64,000 nucleotides of DNA, taken from assembly GCF_010728325.1 (NCBI RefSeq), contig NZ_AP022570.1, positions 992,001 to 1,056,000 of the forward strand, written 5' to 3'. The notes under the pieces were generated by a model. The model had not been told where the DNA came from. It saw nothing but the letters and a program-made list of their open reading frames with translations, and searched no databases. Each line of letters opens with the position of its first letter. Within the stretch, counting starts at the first letter, position 1. This document shows positions 24,854-33,657 of this stretch, one piece after another. The stretch comes from Mycolicibacterium poriferae (lineage in GTDB: Bacteria > Actinomycetota > Actinomycetes > Mycobacteriales > Mycobacteriaceae). The translations under genes were made by a program, and so were the position numbers.

Positions 24854-25813
24854 ATGAACGCCTTGATCGAGTTCATCATCAACCTGTTCCGCAGCCCGGC
24901 CTCGGCCGCCGAGTTCGTCGCCGATCCTGAGGAGGCGATGCGCACCGCCGGGCTGCCCCCGGTCAACCCGGCCCAGCTGCAGGCCATCGCGGCCACCGCG
25001 GCTCCCGCCGGCGCCGTCCTGGGCGGCGGCGACCCGATCGTCGGGCTGCAGCGCGCCGTCGCCGAGCACCACAACATCGCGTCCCCGTTCTCGCCCCAGA
25101 CCACCTGGGCCCCGCAGACCCAGAGCGAGTTCGCCAGCCGCAACGACACCGAGTTCGCCAGCCGCAACGACACCGACTGGGCCAGCAACAACGACACGTC
25201 GCTGCTGAGCCCCGAGCAGTCCTCCGGCGCCAACTCCCAGCAGGGCGGTCTGAACCTGGGCTTCGGTGACATCACGTTCGGCGACAAGACCTCCAACACC
25301 GCCACCGACGGCGCGGTGATCGCCGACGGTGACATCTCCGGCCCGGTGGCCACCGGTGACGACGCCGTCGCGACCGGCGGCGACAATTCCGGCGACATCC
25401 TGACCGGCGACCGGTCCGTGCAGGGCGACGGAAACAGCGCCAACTCCGGTGATGTGCTCGCCGGTAGCGGGTCCAACGTGGTGATCGGCGAGGGAAACGA
25501 CGTCGAGGACAACGGCAACACCACCAGCGGCGGCGGCGACATCGTCACCGACAACGAGGGCCCGGTGATCGGTGAGGTCGACTCCGGTGACGACTCGGCG
25601 GTGGTGATCGACGACGGGGACGTCGCGACCGACACCACGACCGTGGTCGACGGCGACGTCCTGACCGGCGGCGATGCGTTCGACATGTCGGACAACTCCG
25701 GCCAGGACAATTCGGACAACCGGGACTACTCCGATGACGACCTGACGTCGATCGACACCGACATCAGCAACGACATCATCACCGACATCGACAACGACAT
25801 GAGTCTGCTCTGA
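24854..25813 (+). CDS. iniB: isoniazid-inducible protein IniB
   Basis: The 319-aa protein opens with the IniB N-terminal domain (NALIEFIINLFRSPASAAEFVADPEEAMRTAGL). After residue 90 comes an 8-residue repeat EFASRNDT, perfect twice and a third time degenerate. The rest is an Asp/Gly/Asn/Ser-rich, very acidic region with spaced GD(I/V)LxG units suggesting a beta-solenoid. No Cys is present. M. tuberculosis IniB is Gly/Ala-rich, so the tail here has diverged strongly. IniB is induced by cell-wall inhibitors; its molecular role is not known. A strong hairpin separates it from iniA, 88 bp downstream. Confidence 0.9.
   Translation: MNALIEFIINLFRSPASAAEFVADPEEAMRTAGLPPVNPAQLQAIAATAAPAGAVLGGGDPIVGLQRAVAEHHNIASPFSPQTTWAPQTQSEFASRNDTEFASRNDTDWASNNDTSLLSPEQSSGANSQQGGLNLGFGDITFGDKTSNTATDGAVIADGDISGPVATGDDAVATGGDNSGDILTGDRSVQGDGNSANSGDVLAGSGSNVVIGEGNDVEDNGNTTSGGGDIVTDNEGPVIGEVDSGDDSAVVIDDGDVATDTTTVVDGDVLTGGDAFDMSDNSGQDNSDNRDYSDDDLTSIDTDISNDIITDIDNDMSLL
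25127..25198 (+). repeat. 24-bp tandem repeat in iniB
   Basis: Two identical 24-bp units (25127-25150 and 25151-25174) encode EFASRNDT, followed by a diverged third unit (25175-25198, DWASNNDT). The exact identity suggests recent slippage, so copy number may vary between strains. Confidence 0.85.
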
Positions 25814-25837
25814 TCGCACGGACCATCACCGAGGCGG

Positions 25838-25866
25838 TGTGGCGGGATCGAGAAGGTCCCGCCACA
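25838..25866 (+). promoter_or_regulatory. strong stem-loop between iniB and iniA
   Basis: TGTGGCGGGA and TCCCGCCACA form a perfect 10-bp stem around a 9-nt loop, extendable to 13 bp with one G-U pair. No T-run follows, so it is more likely a processing, stability or partial-attenuation element than a full terminator. It starts 24 bp after the iniB stop and ends 35 bp before iniA. Confidence 0.7.
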
Positions 25867-25901
25867 TCGTCGCGATATGGTCCTGGTTCGCTAGGAGTGT
25901 C

Positions 25902-27758
25902 ATGAGTCAGCCGAATCACCAGCCCGAGCGCCGCACTGCGACCGGCGGGCGCCGCGATGTGAAGGTCATCGTCGAGTTGATCGAGCACACCGCCGCGATC
26001 GCCGGCACCTACGAACGCGGCGACCTCGTCGACCGGATGACCCGCGCCAAAGCCCGCATCACCGACCCGCAGATCCGGGTGGTCATCGCCGGGCAGCTCA
26101 AGCAGGGCAAGAGCCAGCTGCTGAACTCACTGCTCAACGTCCCCGTTGCCCGGGTCGCCGACGACGAGTCCACGGTGCTGCCGACCGTGGTGACCCACGC
26201 CGAGCAGCCCTCGGCCCGCATCGTCGTCGAACGTCCCGGTGGCGCCGAACCCGAACTCATCGACATCCCGACCGCCGACGTGCGAACCGATCTGCGCTTC
26301 CATCCGCTGGCCCGCGGACGGCGGGTGATCCGCGCCGAGGTCAGCGCGCCCAGCCCGTTGCTCAAGGGCGGACTGGCGTTCATCGACACCCCCGGGGTGG
26401 GCGGTCACGGTCAACCGCATCTGTCCGCCACGCTGGGCCTGTTGCCCGACGCGGATGCGGTGCTGATGGTCAGCGACACCAGCCAGGAGTTCACCGAACC
26501 CGAGATGACCTTCCTGCGCCAGGCGGTGCAGATCTGCCCGGTCGCCCGCATCGTGGCGACCAAGACCGATCTGTACCCGTACTGGCGTGACGTCGTCGCT
26601 GCCGACGAGCGGCACCTGCAGCACGCCGGGGTGGCGGTGCCGATCATCCCGGTGTCCTCGGTGCTGCGCAGCCACGCGATCAAGACCAATGACAAAGAAC
26701 TCAACGCCGAGTCCAACTTCCCGGCGCTGGTGAACTTCCTGTCCGAACAGGTGGCCTCCCGCGAGAACGACCGCATCCGGGATCAGGTGTTGGCCGAGAT
26801 CCGTTCGGCGGCAGAGCATCTACGTCTCGCGGTGGGCGCCGAACTGGAAGCGCTCGACGACCCCGCCGCGCGCGAGGCGCTGCGCGCCGACCTGGAACGC
26901 CGCAAGGCCGAAGCGCAGGACGCCCTGGCGCAGACGGCGCTGTGGCAACAGATCCTCAACGACGGGATCGCCGACCTCACCGCCGACATCGAACACGACC
27001 TGCGTGGCCGCTTCCGCGCCATCACCCAGCACACCGAGAAGGTGATCGACTCCTGTGATCCGACGCGGGTGTGGGCCGAGATCGGCGCCGAACTCGAGAA
27101 CGCCGTCGCCACCGCGGTCGGGGACAACTTCGTGTGGGCCTTCCAGCGTGCCGAGGTGCTCGCCGAAGAGGTGGCCCAGACGTTCGTCGGCGCCGGGGTG
27201 GACTCGGTGGAGGTGCCCGCCATCAGCGCCCGGATCATGGGCGCGGGGTTCGGGGAGATCAAGGCGCCCCAGCAGCTCGAGGCCAAACCGGTCGGCAGGG
27301 GCCGCAAGGCGACCATCGGGCTGCAGGGGTCCTACGGCGGTGTGCTGATGTTCGGCATGATGACCTCGCTGGCCGGGTTGGGCATGTTCAATCCGATCTC
27401 GCTGGGCGCGGGGGCCCTGATGGGCCGCGCGGCCTACCGGGAGAACATGGAGAACCGCATGGTGCGGGTGCGCAGCGAGGCCAAACTGAACACCCGCCGG
27501 TTCGTCGACGACGTCGCGTTCGTGGTGGCCAAGGAGTCCCGTGACCGGCTCAAGGAGATCCAGCGGCAGCTGCGCGACCATTACCGCGACATCGCCACCC
27601 AGACCACCCGCTCGCTCAACGAATCGCTGCAGGCGACCATCGCGGCTGCCAAAGTCGAAGAGAACGAACGGAATTCGCGCATCAAGGAGCTGCAACGCCA
27701 ATTGAGCATCCTGAGCCAGGTGCTCGACCACTGCGCCGAACCCACGCCCGGGCGATGA
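25902..27758 (+). CDS. iniA: dynamin-like GTPase IniA
   Basis: This 618-aa bacterial dynamin-like protein is homologous to Rv0342. The G1 loop GQLKQGKS is at residues 64-71; G3 is in FIDTPGVGG; G4 is ATKTDLYPY. Helical bundle regions follow. A hydrophobic loop around FGMMTSLAGLGMFNPISLGAGALMG would dip into the membrane, as in the known IniA structure, which mediates membrane fission and repair under envelope stress. The C-terminus is coiled-coil. The ATG at 25902 with AGGAG seven bases before it gives the usual length; a longer frame opens at 25839 inside the upstream hairpin. It overlaps iniC by 4 bp. Confidence 0.94.
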   Translation: MSQPNHQPERRTATGGRRDVKVIVELIEHTAAIAGTYERGDLVDRMTRAKARITDPQIRVVIAGQLKQGKSQLLNSLLNVPVARVADDESTVLPTVVTHAEQPSARIVVERPGGAEPELIDIPTADVRTDLRFHPLARGRRVIRAEVSAPSPLLKGGLAFIDTPGVGGHGQPHLSATLGLLPDADAVLMVSDTSQEFTEPEMTFLRQAVQICPVARIVATKTDLYPYWRDVVAADERHLQHAGVAVPIIPVSSVLRSHAIKTNDKELNAESNFPALVNFLSEQVASRENDRIRDQVLAEIRSAAEHLRLAVGAELEALDDPAAREALRADLERRKAEAQDALAQTALWQQILNDGIADLTADIEHDLRGRFRAITQHTEKVIDSCDPTRVWAEIGAELENAVATAVGDNFVWAFQRAEVLAEEVAQTFVGAGVDSVEVPAISARIMGAGFGEIKAPQQLEAKPVGRGRKATIGLQGSYGGVLMFGMMTSLAGLGMFNPISLGAGALMGRAAYRENMENRMVRVRSEAKLNTRRFVDDVAFVVAKESRDRLKEIQRQLRDHYRDIATQTTRSLNESLQATIAAAKVEENERNSRIKELQRQLSILSQVLDHCAEPTPGR

Positions 27759-29236
27759 GCGCGGGCGACCAGGTCCGCGCCATCCTGGCCGGAGTCGTGC
27801 GGGCCTACCAGGCCGAACCGGCCTACCGGCAGCGTGCCGACGTGCACAACGAACTGGACCGCATCGGTCGGCGGCTGAACCAACCGCTTCGCATCGCGCT
27901 GGCCGGAACGCTGAAGGCCGGGAAATCCACCCTGGTCAATGCGCTGGTGGGGGAGGACATCGCGCCCACCGACGCGACAGAGGCAACCCGCATCGTCACG
28001 TGGTTCCGGTACGGGCCCACTCCGCGGGTCACCGCGAACGAACGCGGCGGCAGGCGGCGCAACGTCCCCATCGTGCGCGAGGGTGGCCTGACCTTCGATC
28101 TCGCCGATCTCGACGCCGCCGAGGTGGTCGATCTCGACGTCGAGTGGCCGGCCGGCGCCCTGGTCGACGCCACCATCATCGACACCCCGGGCACCTCGTC
28201 GCTGTCCCCCGACGTCTCCGAGCGCTCGCTGCGCCTGCTGGTTCCCGACGACGGCGTGCCCCGCGTCGACGCCGTGGTGTTCCTGCTGCGCACCCTCAAC
28301 GCCGCCGATATCGCCCTGCTCAAACAGATCGGCATGCTCGTGGGCGGCGCGACCGGCGCGCTCGGCGTCATCGGGGTGGCCTCACGCGCCGACGAGATCG
28401 GGGCCGGGCGGATCGATGCGATGCTGTCCGCCGACGAGGTCGCCACCCGGTTCACCACCGAGATGGACAAGACCGGCATCTGCCAGGCGGTGGTACCGGT
28501 GTCCGGATTGCTCGCGCTCACCGCGCGCACGCTGCGCCACGACGAGTTCGCCGCGCTGCGCAAACTGGCTGACGTCGACCCCGCCGAGCTGGCCAAGGCG
28601 ATGTTGTCCGCCGACCGGTTCGTCCGCGACGACAGCCCGCTGCCACTGGACGCGGCGACCCGCCGCGCGTTGCTGGACCGGTTCGGCATGTTCGGCATCC
28701 GGATCTCGGTGGTCGTGCTGCAGGCCGGGGTCACCGACTCGGTGGCGCTGGCCGACGAGCTTCTCGAACGCAGCGGCCTGGTGGCGCTGCGCGAGGTCAT
28801 CGACCAGCAGTTCGCCCAACGGTCGGACGCGTTGAAGGCGCACACCGCGCTGCTGTCCCTGCGCCGGATGGTCACCGCGAATCCGCTGTCGGCCTCGGCG
28901 CAGATCGTCGCCGACATCGACCCGTTGCTGGCCGACACCCACGCATTCGAGGAGCTGCGGCTGTTGAGTCAACTACGTTCCCGGGCAACCACATTGACCG
29001 ACGACGAGATGGTCTCGCTGCGGCGGATCATCGGCGGCGCGGGTACCGATGCGGCCAGCAGGCTGGGGCTCGGACCGGACTCGGCCGACGACGGCCCCCG
29101 GGCGGCGTTCGCCGCGACGCAGCGGTGGCGCAGACGCGCCGATCATCCCCTCAACGACCCGTTCACCACCCGGGCCTGCCGGGCCGCGGTGCGCAGCGCG
29201 GAAGCGCTGGTCGCGATGTACTCGTCGCGCCGCTGA
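27755..29236 (+). CDS. iniC: dynamin-like GTPase IniC
   Basis: The 493-aa partner of IniA is homologous to Rv0343. G1 is GTLKAGKS at residues 51-58, the G2 threonine lies in TEATRIVTWF, G3 is IIDTPGTSS, and the G4-like VASRADEIG lies near residue 205. It lacks the long hydrophobic paddle of IniA. The two are thought to work together on the inner membrane during cell-wall stress. The start overlaps the iniA stop as ATGA. Its stop is 1 bp from the stop of the converging small membrane-protein gene. Confidence 0.93.
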   Translation: MSAGDQVRAILAGVVRAYQAEPAYRQRADVHNELDRIGRRLNQPLRIALAGTLKAGKSTLVNALVGEDIAPTDATEATRIVTWFRYGPTPRVTANERGGRRRNVPIVREGGLTFDLADLDAAEVVDLDVEWPAGALVDATIIDTPGTSSLSPDVSERSLRLLVPDDGVPRVDAVVFLLRTLNAADIALLKQIGMLVGGATGALGVIGVASRADEIGAGRIDAMLSADEVATRFTTEMDKTGICQAVVPVSGLLALTARTLRHDEFAALRKLADVDPAELAKAMLSADRFVRDDSPLPLDAATRRALLDRFGMFGIRISVVVLQAGVTDSVALADELLERSGLVALREVIDQQFAQRSDALKAHTALLSLRRMVTANPLSASAQIVADIDPLLADTHAFEELRLLSQLRSRATTLTDDEMVSLRRIIGGAGTDAASRLGLGPDSADDGPRAAFAATQRWRRRADHPLNDPFTTRACRAAVRSAEALVAMYSSRR

Positions 29237-29237
29237 C

Positions 29238-29735
29238 TCAGGGGGCCGGGGGTGTCTCCGTCACCGTCTCGGTCTGGGTCTCGGTCTGAGTGACGGTGCT
29301 GGTGCTCGTGCTGACACTGGGGCTGGTGGTCGTCGTCGTTGTGGTGGTGGTGGTCGTCGGCGCGGTGGTGGTAGTCGTCGACGTCGGCCCGGTTGGCTCG
29401 GTGGTGGAGGGTGTCACCGTCTCGGTCACGGTCTGCGGCGGCACCACCGCCGGAGCGGAGGTCGACGTCAGCGGCGTCAACGGTGTGGTGGTGGTGTCGG
29501 TGCCCGGGCTGGAGTCACCGGTGATCAAGCGCGCCAGACCGTAGACGATCAGCGCGATCAGTACTGCCCCCAGCGCGCCGAACGCCACGAGGGCGACGGG
29601 TTTGCGGTACCACGGCACCTCGCCGGACTCCGCAGGCCCCGGCTGGCCGTACCCGCTGTAACCGCCGGTGTTGAGGCGGGTCGGGTCGTCGTCGGAGTAG
29701 TAGTTCTGATCGTCGTCGGATCCGTAGCGCGCCAC
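29238..29735 (-). CDS. small single-span membrane protein with Thr-rich outer tail
   Basis: Unrecognised 165-aa protein. The first ~50 residues are polar and cytosolic. Then comes VPWYRKP, a span near 52-74 (ALVAFGALGAVLIALIVYGL), and a tail of about 90 residues made mainly of Thr, Ser, Pro and Val with TVTQTETQTETVTET at the end. The PWY[KR][KR]P-plus-span arrangement is the same as in the Hsp70-like protein upstream of iniR. It faces iniC tail to tail. Possibly an O-mannosylated surface tail; that is inference. Confidence 0.75.
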   Translation of the reverse strand: MARYGSDDDQNYYSDDDPTRLNTGGYSGYGQPGPAESGEVPWYRKPVALVAFGALGAVLIALIVYGLARLITGDSSPGTDTTTTPLTPLTSTSAPAVVPPQTVTETVTPSTTEPTGPTSTTTTTAPTTTTTTTTTTTSPSVSTSTSTVTQTETQTETVTETPPAP

Positions 29736-29759
29736 GAAACCCGATAGTAGGCGCTGCGG

Positions 29760-30194
29760 CTAGGGATTTTCGGAGGGTTCGTCGCTGGGCGTGGTCCTGC
29801 GCGTCAGCCTGGGGCGCTCCCGCGTCGTCGGACCCACATCGGTCTCGCGGGTGCGCGGCGGGCGGGTGGTGATCGTCGACGGACCGGACTCGGTGGTCGT
29901 CGGCGTCGTCTCCTCGGGGTTGATGTCGGTGGTCACCGGAGGGCTCGTGCTGGTGATCGTCTCGGTGGTCCCGGGCGCCCCGGAGTTCGGCGTGCTGCTG
30001 TCGGTCACCGAATACGTGGGCTCGACGAAGTCGATCGGCGCAGGCTCGGGTTCGTTGGCCTGGCCGGTCACGTAGCTGATTGCGCCGATCAGCAGAGCGA
30101 GCAGAGCCAGTGCCGCGGCGCTGACCCCCAGCAGCGTCGACGTGCGGTTGTGCCACGCCGGCTTCGGCGCATCGTCACTGTCGGGGCCGGTCAC
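29760..30194 (-). CDS. small single-span membrane protein with Thr/Pro-rich tail
   Basis: This second small protein, about 144 aa, has the same layout: a short polar start (PDSDDAPKPAWHNRTS), one span near residues 20-40 (LLGVSAAALALLALLIGAIS), then a Thr/Pro/Ser/Glu tail ending in basic RERPRLTRRTTPSDEPSENP. It is not recognised as a named family. Two GTG starts, 30200 and 30194, are equally possible; 30194 was taken. It lies 24 bp upstream of the other small membrane gene and probably shares its transcript. Confidence 0.68.
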   Translation of the reverse strand: MTGPDSDDAPKPAWHNRTSTLLGVSAAALALLALLIGAISYVTGQANEPEPAPIDFVEPTYSVTDSSTPNSGAPGTTETITSTSPPVTTDINPEETTPTTTESGPSTITTRPPRTRETDVGPTTRERPRLTRRTTPSDEPSENP

Positions 30195-30234
30195 GGGCAC
30201 CGATAGTAACCGCGCAAGCGTGCGGAGTGCTGGG

Positions 30235-31177
30235 TCAGCGAAGCTGCGGGACGACCGTCTCGGCGATGAACTCGATGTGTTCGAGGTCCGACATGTCGAG
30301 AACCTGCAGATAGACGCGCTGGACACCACCCTGCAGGAAGGGGCCGAGCTTGTCGACGATCTCGTCGGGGGTGCCGACGGCGGGGGAGTTGGAGCGCAGT
30401 TCGTCGACCTCGCGCCCGATGGCCGCGGCGCGTCGGGCGATCTCGGCGTCATCGCGCCCGGCGCACAGCACGAAGGCCGCCGAGTACGTCAGCGAATCCT
30501 TGGCGCGGCCGGCCTCCTCGACCGCAGCCGCCACCCGGGCGTACTGCTGGATCAGGCCGTCCAACGGCGCGAACGGGATGTTGAACTCGGTGGCGAACCG
30601 CGCGGTCTAGCGCCGGAGTGCGCTTGGCGCCCATGCCACCCAGGATGATGGGCGGGTGCGGTGTCTGCGCAGGCTTGGGCAGCCCCGGTGACTCGGCCAC
30701 GCTGTAGTGGGTGCCGGAATAGTCGAAGGTCTCACCGGCCGGTGTGCCCCACAGTCCGGTGATGATCTCCAGCTGCTCGGTGAGCCGGTCGAACCGCTCG
30801 CCGAGCGGCGGGAACGGAATGGCGTAGGCGCGGTGCTCGGCCTCGAACCAGCCCGCACCGAGGCCGAATTCCACTCTTCCGCCGCTCATCTCGTCGACCT
30901 GGGCCACCGAGATCGCCAGCGGACCGGGATGGCGGAACGTGGCCGAGGTGACCATCGTGCCCAGCCGGATGGTCGTGGTCTCCCGGGCCAGGCCGGCCAG
31001 GGTGACCCAGGAGTCGGTCGGCCCGGGGAGACCGTCACCGCTCATCGCGAGGTAGTGGTCCGACCGGAAGAACGCCGAATACCCGGCACTTTCGGCAGTC
31101 CGGGCGACGGCCAGCTGATCGGCGTAGCCGGCGCCCTGCTGGGGTTCGACGAAGATACGGAAATCCACGGGGCTCAC
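30235..31177 (-). pseudogene. LLM-class F420-dependent oxidoreductase, frameshifted
   Basis: The luciferase-like monooxygenase fold is split over two frames. The first (from ATG 31177) runs MSPVDFRIFVEPQQGAGY to HPPIILGGMGAKRTPAL. The second picks up as ARFATEFNIPFAPLDGLIQQY and ends at 30235. The shift lies near 30600-30612, where CTAGACC replaces an expected in-frame Ala codon, so one extra base (or two missing) breaks the gene. Joined, it is about 313 aa and would reduce or oxidise a substrate using coenzyme F420. The rest of both frames is intact. This argues for a recent mutation or an assembly error. Confidence 0.8.
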
Positions 31178-31188
31178 GGTTGTCCAGC

Positions 31189-31815
31189 CTAGAGGCCCGC
31201 GCGGGAGTTCTTCACCGCGGCGACCGTTTCGGCGGACCCGTCGAATTCGACGCGCGCCTCGTCCCGGCCGGCGGCGAACATCAGCAACTCGCCGGGATCA
31301 CCGGTCACCTGGACCCGCGGGCCGCCCTTGCCCAGGGTGGCCAACGTGTCGCCGTCGGGGGTGGCCAGCACCACCGTCGCCGGTGCTCGCCGCAGGGTCA
31401 TGCGCGCCATCATCTGAACGGGGCGGCGCAGCGATGACGCCGTCTGCTCGTCGAGCGGGCGGGGTTCCCACCCGGGGCGGGCGCGCCGGACGTCCTCGTG
31501 GTGGATGAACATCTCGGCGACGTTGGCGATCGGGTCCAGCAGCTTGAACGGCGAATACAGCGGCGGGCCGGAGGCGACCTGTCCGACCAGCTCGTCCCAG
31601 TCGGTGGAGGACGCCACATTCTTCTGCACCCGTTCGGTGTAATCGGCGAACGCCGGGATCAGGATGCCGGGCGCGGCATCCAGCCGCCGTTCCCGCACCA
31701 CCAGGTGTGCGGCCAGATCCCGGGCGTCCCACCCGTCACACAGGGTGGGAGCGTCGGGGGCCTGTTCCCTGAGCGTCGCCACCAGGGCCGCCCGCTCGCG
31801 CTGTGCAATCGTCAT
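31189..31815 (-). CDS. TIGR03085 family metal-binding protein (DinB/MDMPI-like)
   Basis: This 208-aa actinobacterial protein has the DinB-like bundle. LCDGWDARDLAAHLVVRERR and the histidine pair in VAEMFIHHEDVRRARPGW supply likely metal ligands. The C-terminal ~70 residues (VTGDPGELLMFAAGRDEARVEFDG) match the TIGR03085 ending. No enzyme activity is established for the family; relation to mycothiol enzymes is by fold only. It is transcribed with the neighbouring minus-strand genes. Confidence 0.83.
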   Translation of the reverse strand: MTIAQRERAALVATLREQAPDAPTLCDGWDARDLAAHLVVRERRLDAAPGILIPAFADYTERVQKNVASSTDWDELVGQVASGPPLYSPFKLLDPIANVAEMFIHHEDVRRARPGWEPRPLDEQTASSLRRPVQMMARMTLRRAPATVVLATPDGDTLATLGKGGPRVQVTGDPGELLMFAAGRDEARVEFDGSAETVAAVKNSRAGL

Positions 31816-31854
31816 GGGAGTCCTACTTTCCCTCGTGCGGTTCTGCGAAACACG

Positions 31855-33657
31855 TCAACCGAGCGCGCGATCCAGGTTGATCGCCGCGCTGATCAACGAC
31901 AGGTGGGTGAAGGCCTGCGGGAAGTTGCCGACCTGGTCACCGGTGGCGCTGACCTGCTCAGCGTAGAGGCCCACATGGTTGGCGTAGGTGAACATCTTCT
32001 CCAGCGCCAGTTGGGCATCGGCCAGGCGACCGCACCGGGTCAGCGCCTCGACGTACCAGAACGTGCACAACGAGAACGTGCCTTCGTCGCCGTCGAGACC
32101 GTCGGTGGCCGGCTGGTACCGGAACACCAGGCTGTCGGTGACCAACTCGCGCTCGATGGCCGCCAGGGTCGACAGGAAGCGCGGATCAGCCGGCGAGATG
32201 AACTTGACCATCGGCATCAGCAGGACGCCTGCGTCGAGTCGATCACCGCCCTCCACCTGGGTGAAGGCCTCAAGGTCGGTGTTCCACGACTTCGTCATGA
32301 TCCGGTGGTACATGGCGTCGCGCGCCGAGGACCACGTCACCAGATCGGCGGGCAGACCGCGGTGGCGGGCGATGCGGATGGCGCGCTCCACCGCGACCCA
32401 GCACATCAGCCGCGACGTGGTGTGCGCCTTCTCCTCGTCGCGGATCTCCCACATGCCGGCATCGGCGCGTTCCCAGTTGTCGATCAGCCAGTCGATGACG
32501 AAGACGACATCGGACCAGGCGTCGTAGCTGATCCCGGGGCCGTACTTGTTGAACAGATACACCGAGTCGATCAGGTCGCCGTAGATGTCGAGCTGCAGCT
32601 GGCCGACCGCCGCGTTGCCGACCCGCACCGGCCGCGAGTCCAGATGGCCGCGCAGGTGATCGAGTTCGGCTTCGGGCGGTGGTTCGTTGCCGTCGATGTC
32701 GTAGAGCACCCGCAGTGGGCCGAGACCGTCTGCTTCCCGGTCGCCGCAGCCCAGCCGCCGTGACAGCCAGCCGATGAACGAGTGTGCTTCGTCGTGGAAG
32801 CCCAGCGCCAGTAGCGCGTACAGGCTGAAGCCGGCGTCGCGCATCCACACGTAGCGGTAGTCCCAGTTGCGTTCCCCGCCGATGTCCTCGGGCAGGCTGG
32901 TGGTCGGTGCCGCGATGATCGCCCCGCTCGGTTCATGGGTGAGCAGCTTGAGCGTGATCGCCGAGCGCTCCACCATCTCCCGCCAACGGCCTTGGTATCG
33001 CGAGTGTTTCAGCCAGGACCGCCAGAAGTGAATCGTCCCGTCGAAGAGCTCGTCGACGCTCGGGCGGTGCTGGGGGGCATCGCCGCCGCAGGTTTCACCC
33101 ACCTCGAGGACGAATTCGGCGGTCTGCCCGGGCTTCAACTCGAATTCGGCGGCCACCACGGTGTCGTCGACGGTCAGGTCCACCGACGAACGCAACTGCA
33201 TCGCCAAATCGTCGAGGCGGAAGTGCGCAGTCCTATTCCCCGACTGCACGTCGAAACGGCGGCGTCCGTAATCGGGGCGGGCGTCGAGCACCATGCTGAC
33301 GGTGGTGGTGCCGCGCACCGCGACGACGCGACGCACCAACCGCTGGACGTGGGCCTCGTCTTTGGGCTGTAGCACCGGCATGAAGTCGTGAACCTCGATC
33401 ACACCGTCCGCGGTCAGGAAGCGGGTGATCAACGCCGCGGACTGCGGAAAGTAGAACTGGTGGGTGCGACTGTCCTTGCGCGCGGTGGATATCGTCCAGC
33501 TGCCGCCGCGTTCCGGGTCCAGGATCGCGCCGAACACACTGGGGGAGTCGAACCGCGGGGCGCAGAACCAGTTGATGCTGCCGTCGCTTCCGACCAGCGC
33601 GCAGGTGCGCAGGTCGCCGATCAGGCCGTGCTCGGCGACCGAGGGGAAGTCAGTCAT
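31855..33657 (-). CDS. glycoside hydrolase family 15 protein (glucoamylase/trehalase-like)
   Basis: The 600-aa protein has the GH15 layout: an N-terminal beta-sandwich beginning AEHGLIGDLRTCALVGSDGSINWFCAPRFDSPSVFG, and an (alpha/alpha)6 barrel with GGERNWDYRYVWMRDAGF and a C-terminal DGLDGDEGTFSLCTFWYVEAL. The latter contains the expected catalytic Glu. In mycobacteria a GH15 enzyme is the main trehalase, so trehalose or a maltodextrin is the likely substrate; sequence alone does not decide. No signal peptide. The start overlaps the zwf stop by 8 bp, so it is translated with zwf. Confidence 0.88.
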   Translation of the reverse strand: MTDFPSVAEHGLIGDLRTCALVGSDGSINWFCAPRFDSPSVFGAILDPERGGSWTISTARKDSRTHQFYFPQSAALITRFLTADGVIEVHDFMPVLQPKDEAHVQRLVRRVVAVRGTTTVSMVLDARPDYGRRRFDVQSGNRTAHFRLDDLAMQLRSSVDLTVDDTVVAAEFELKPGQTAEFVLEVGETCGGDAPQHRPSVDELFDGTIHFWRSWLKHSRYQGRWREMVERSAITLKLLTHEPSGAIIAAPTTSLPEDIGGERNWDYRYVWMRDAGFSLYALLALGFHDEAHSFIGWLSRRLGCGDREADGLGPLRVLYDIDGNEPPPEAELDHLRGHLDSRPVRVGNAAVGQLQLDIYGDLIDSVYLFNKYGPGISYDAWSDVVFVIDWLIDNWERADAGMWEIRDEEKAHTTSRLMCWVAVERAIRIARHRGLPADLVTWSSARDAMYHRIMTKSWNTDLEAFTQVEGGDRLDAGVLLMPMVKFISPADPRFLSTLAAIERELVTDSLVFRYQPATDGLDGDEGTFSLCTFWYVEALTRCGRLADAQLALEKMFTYANHVGLYAEQVSATGDQVGNFPQAFTHLSLISAAINLDRALG

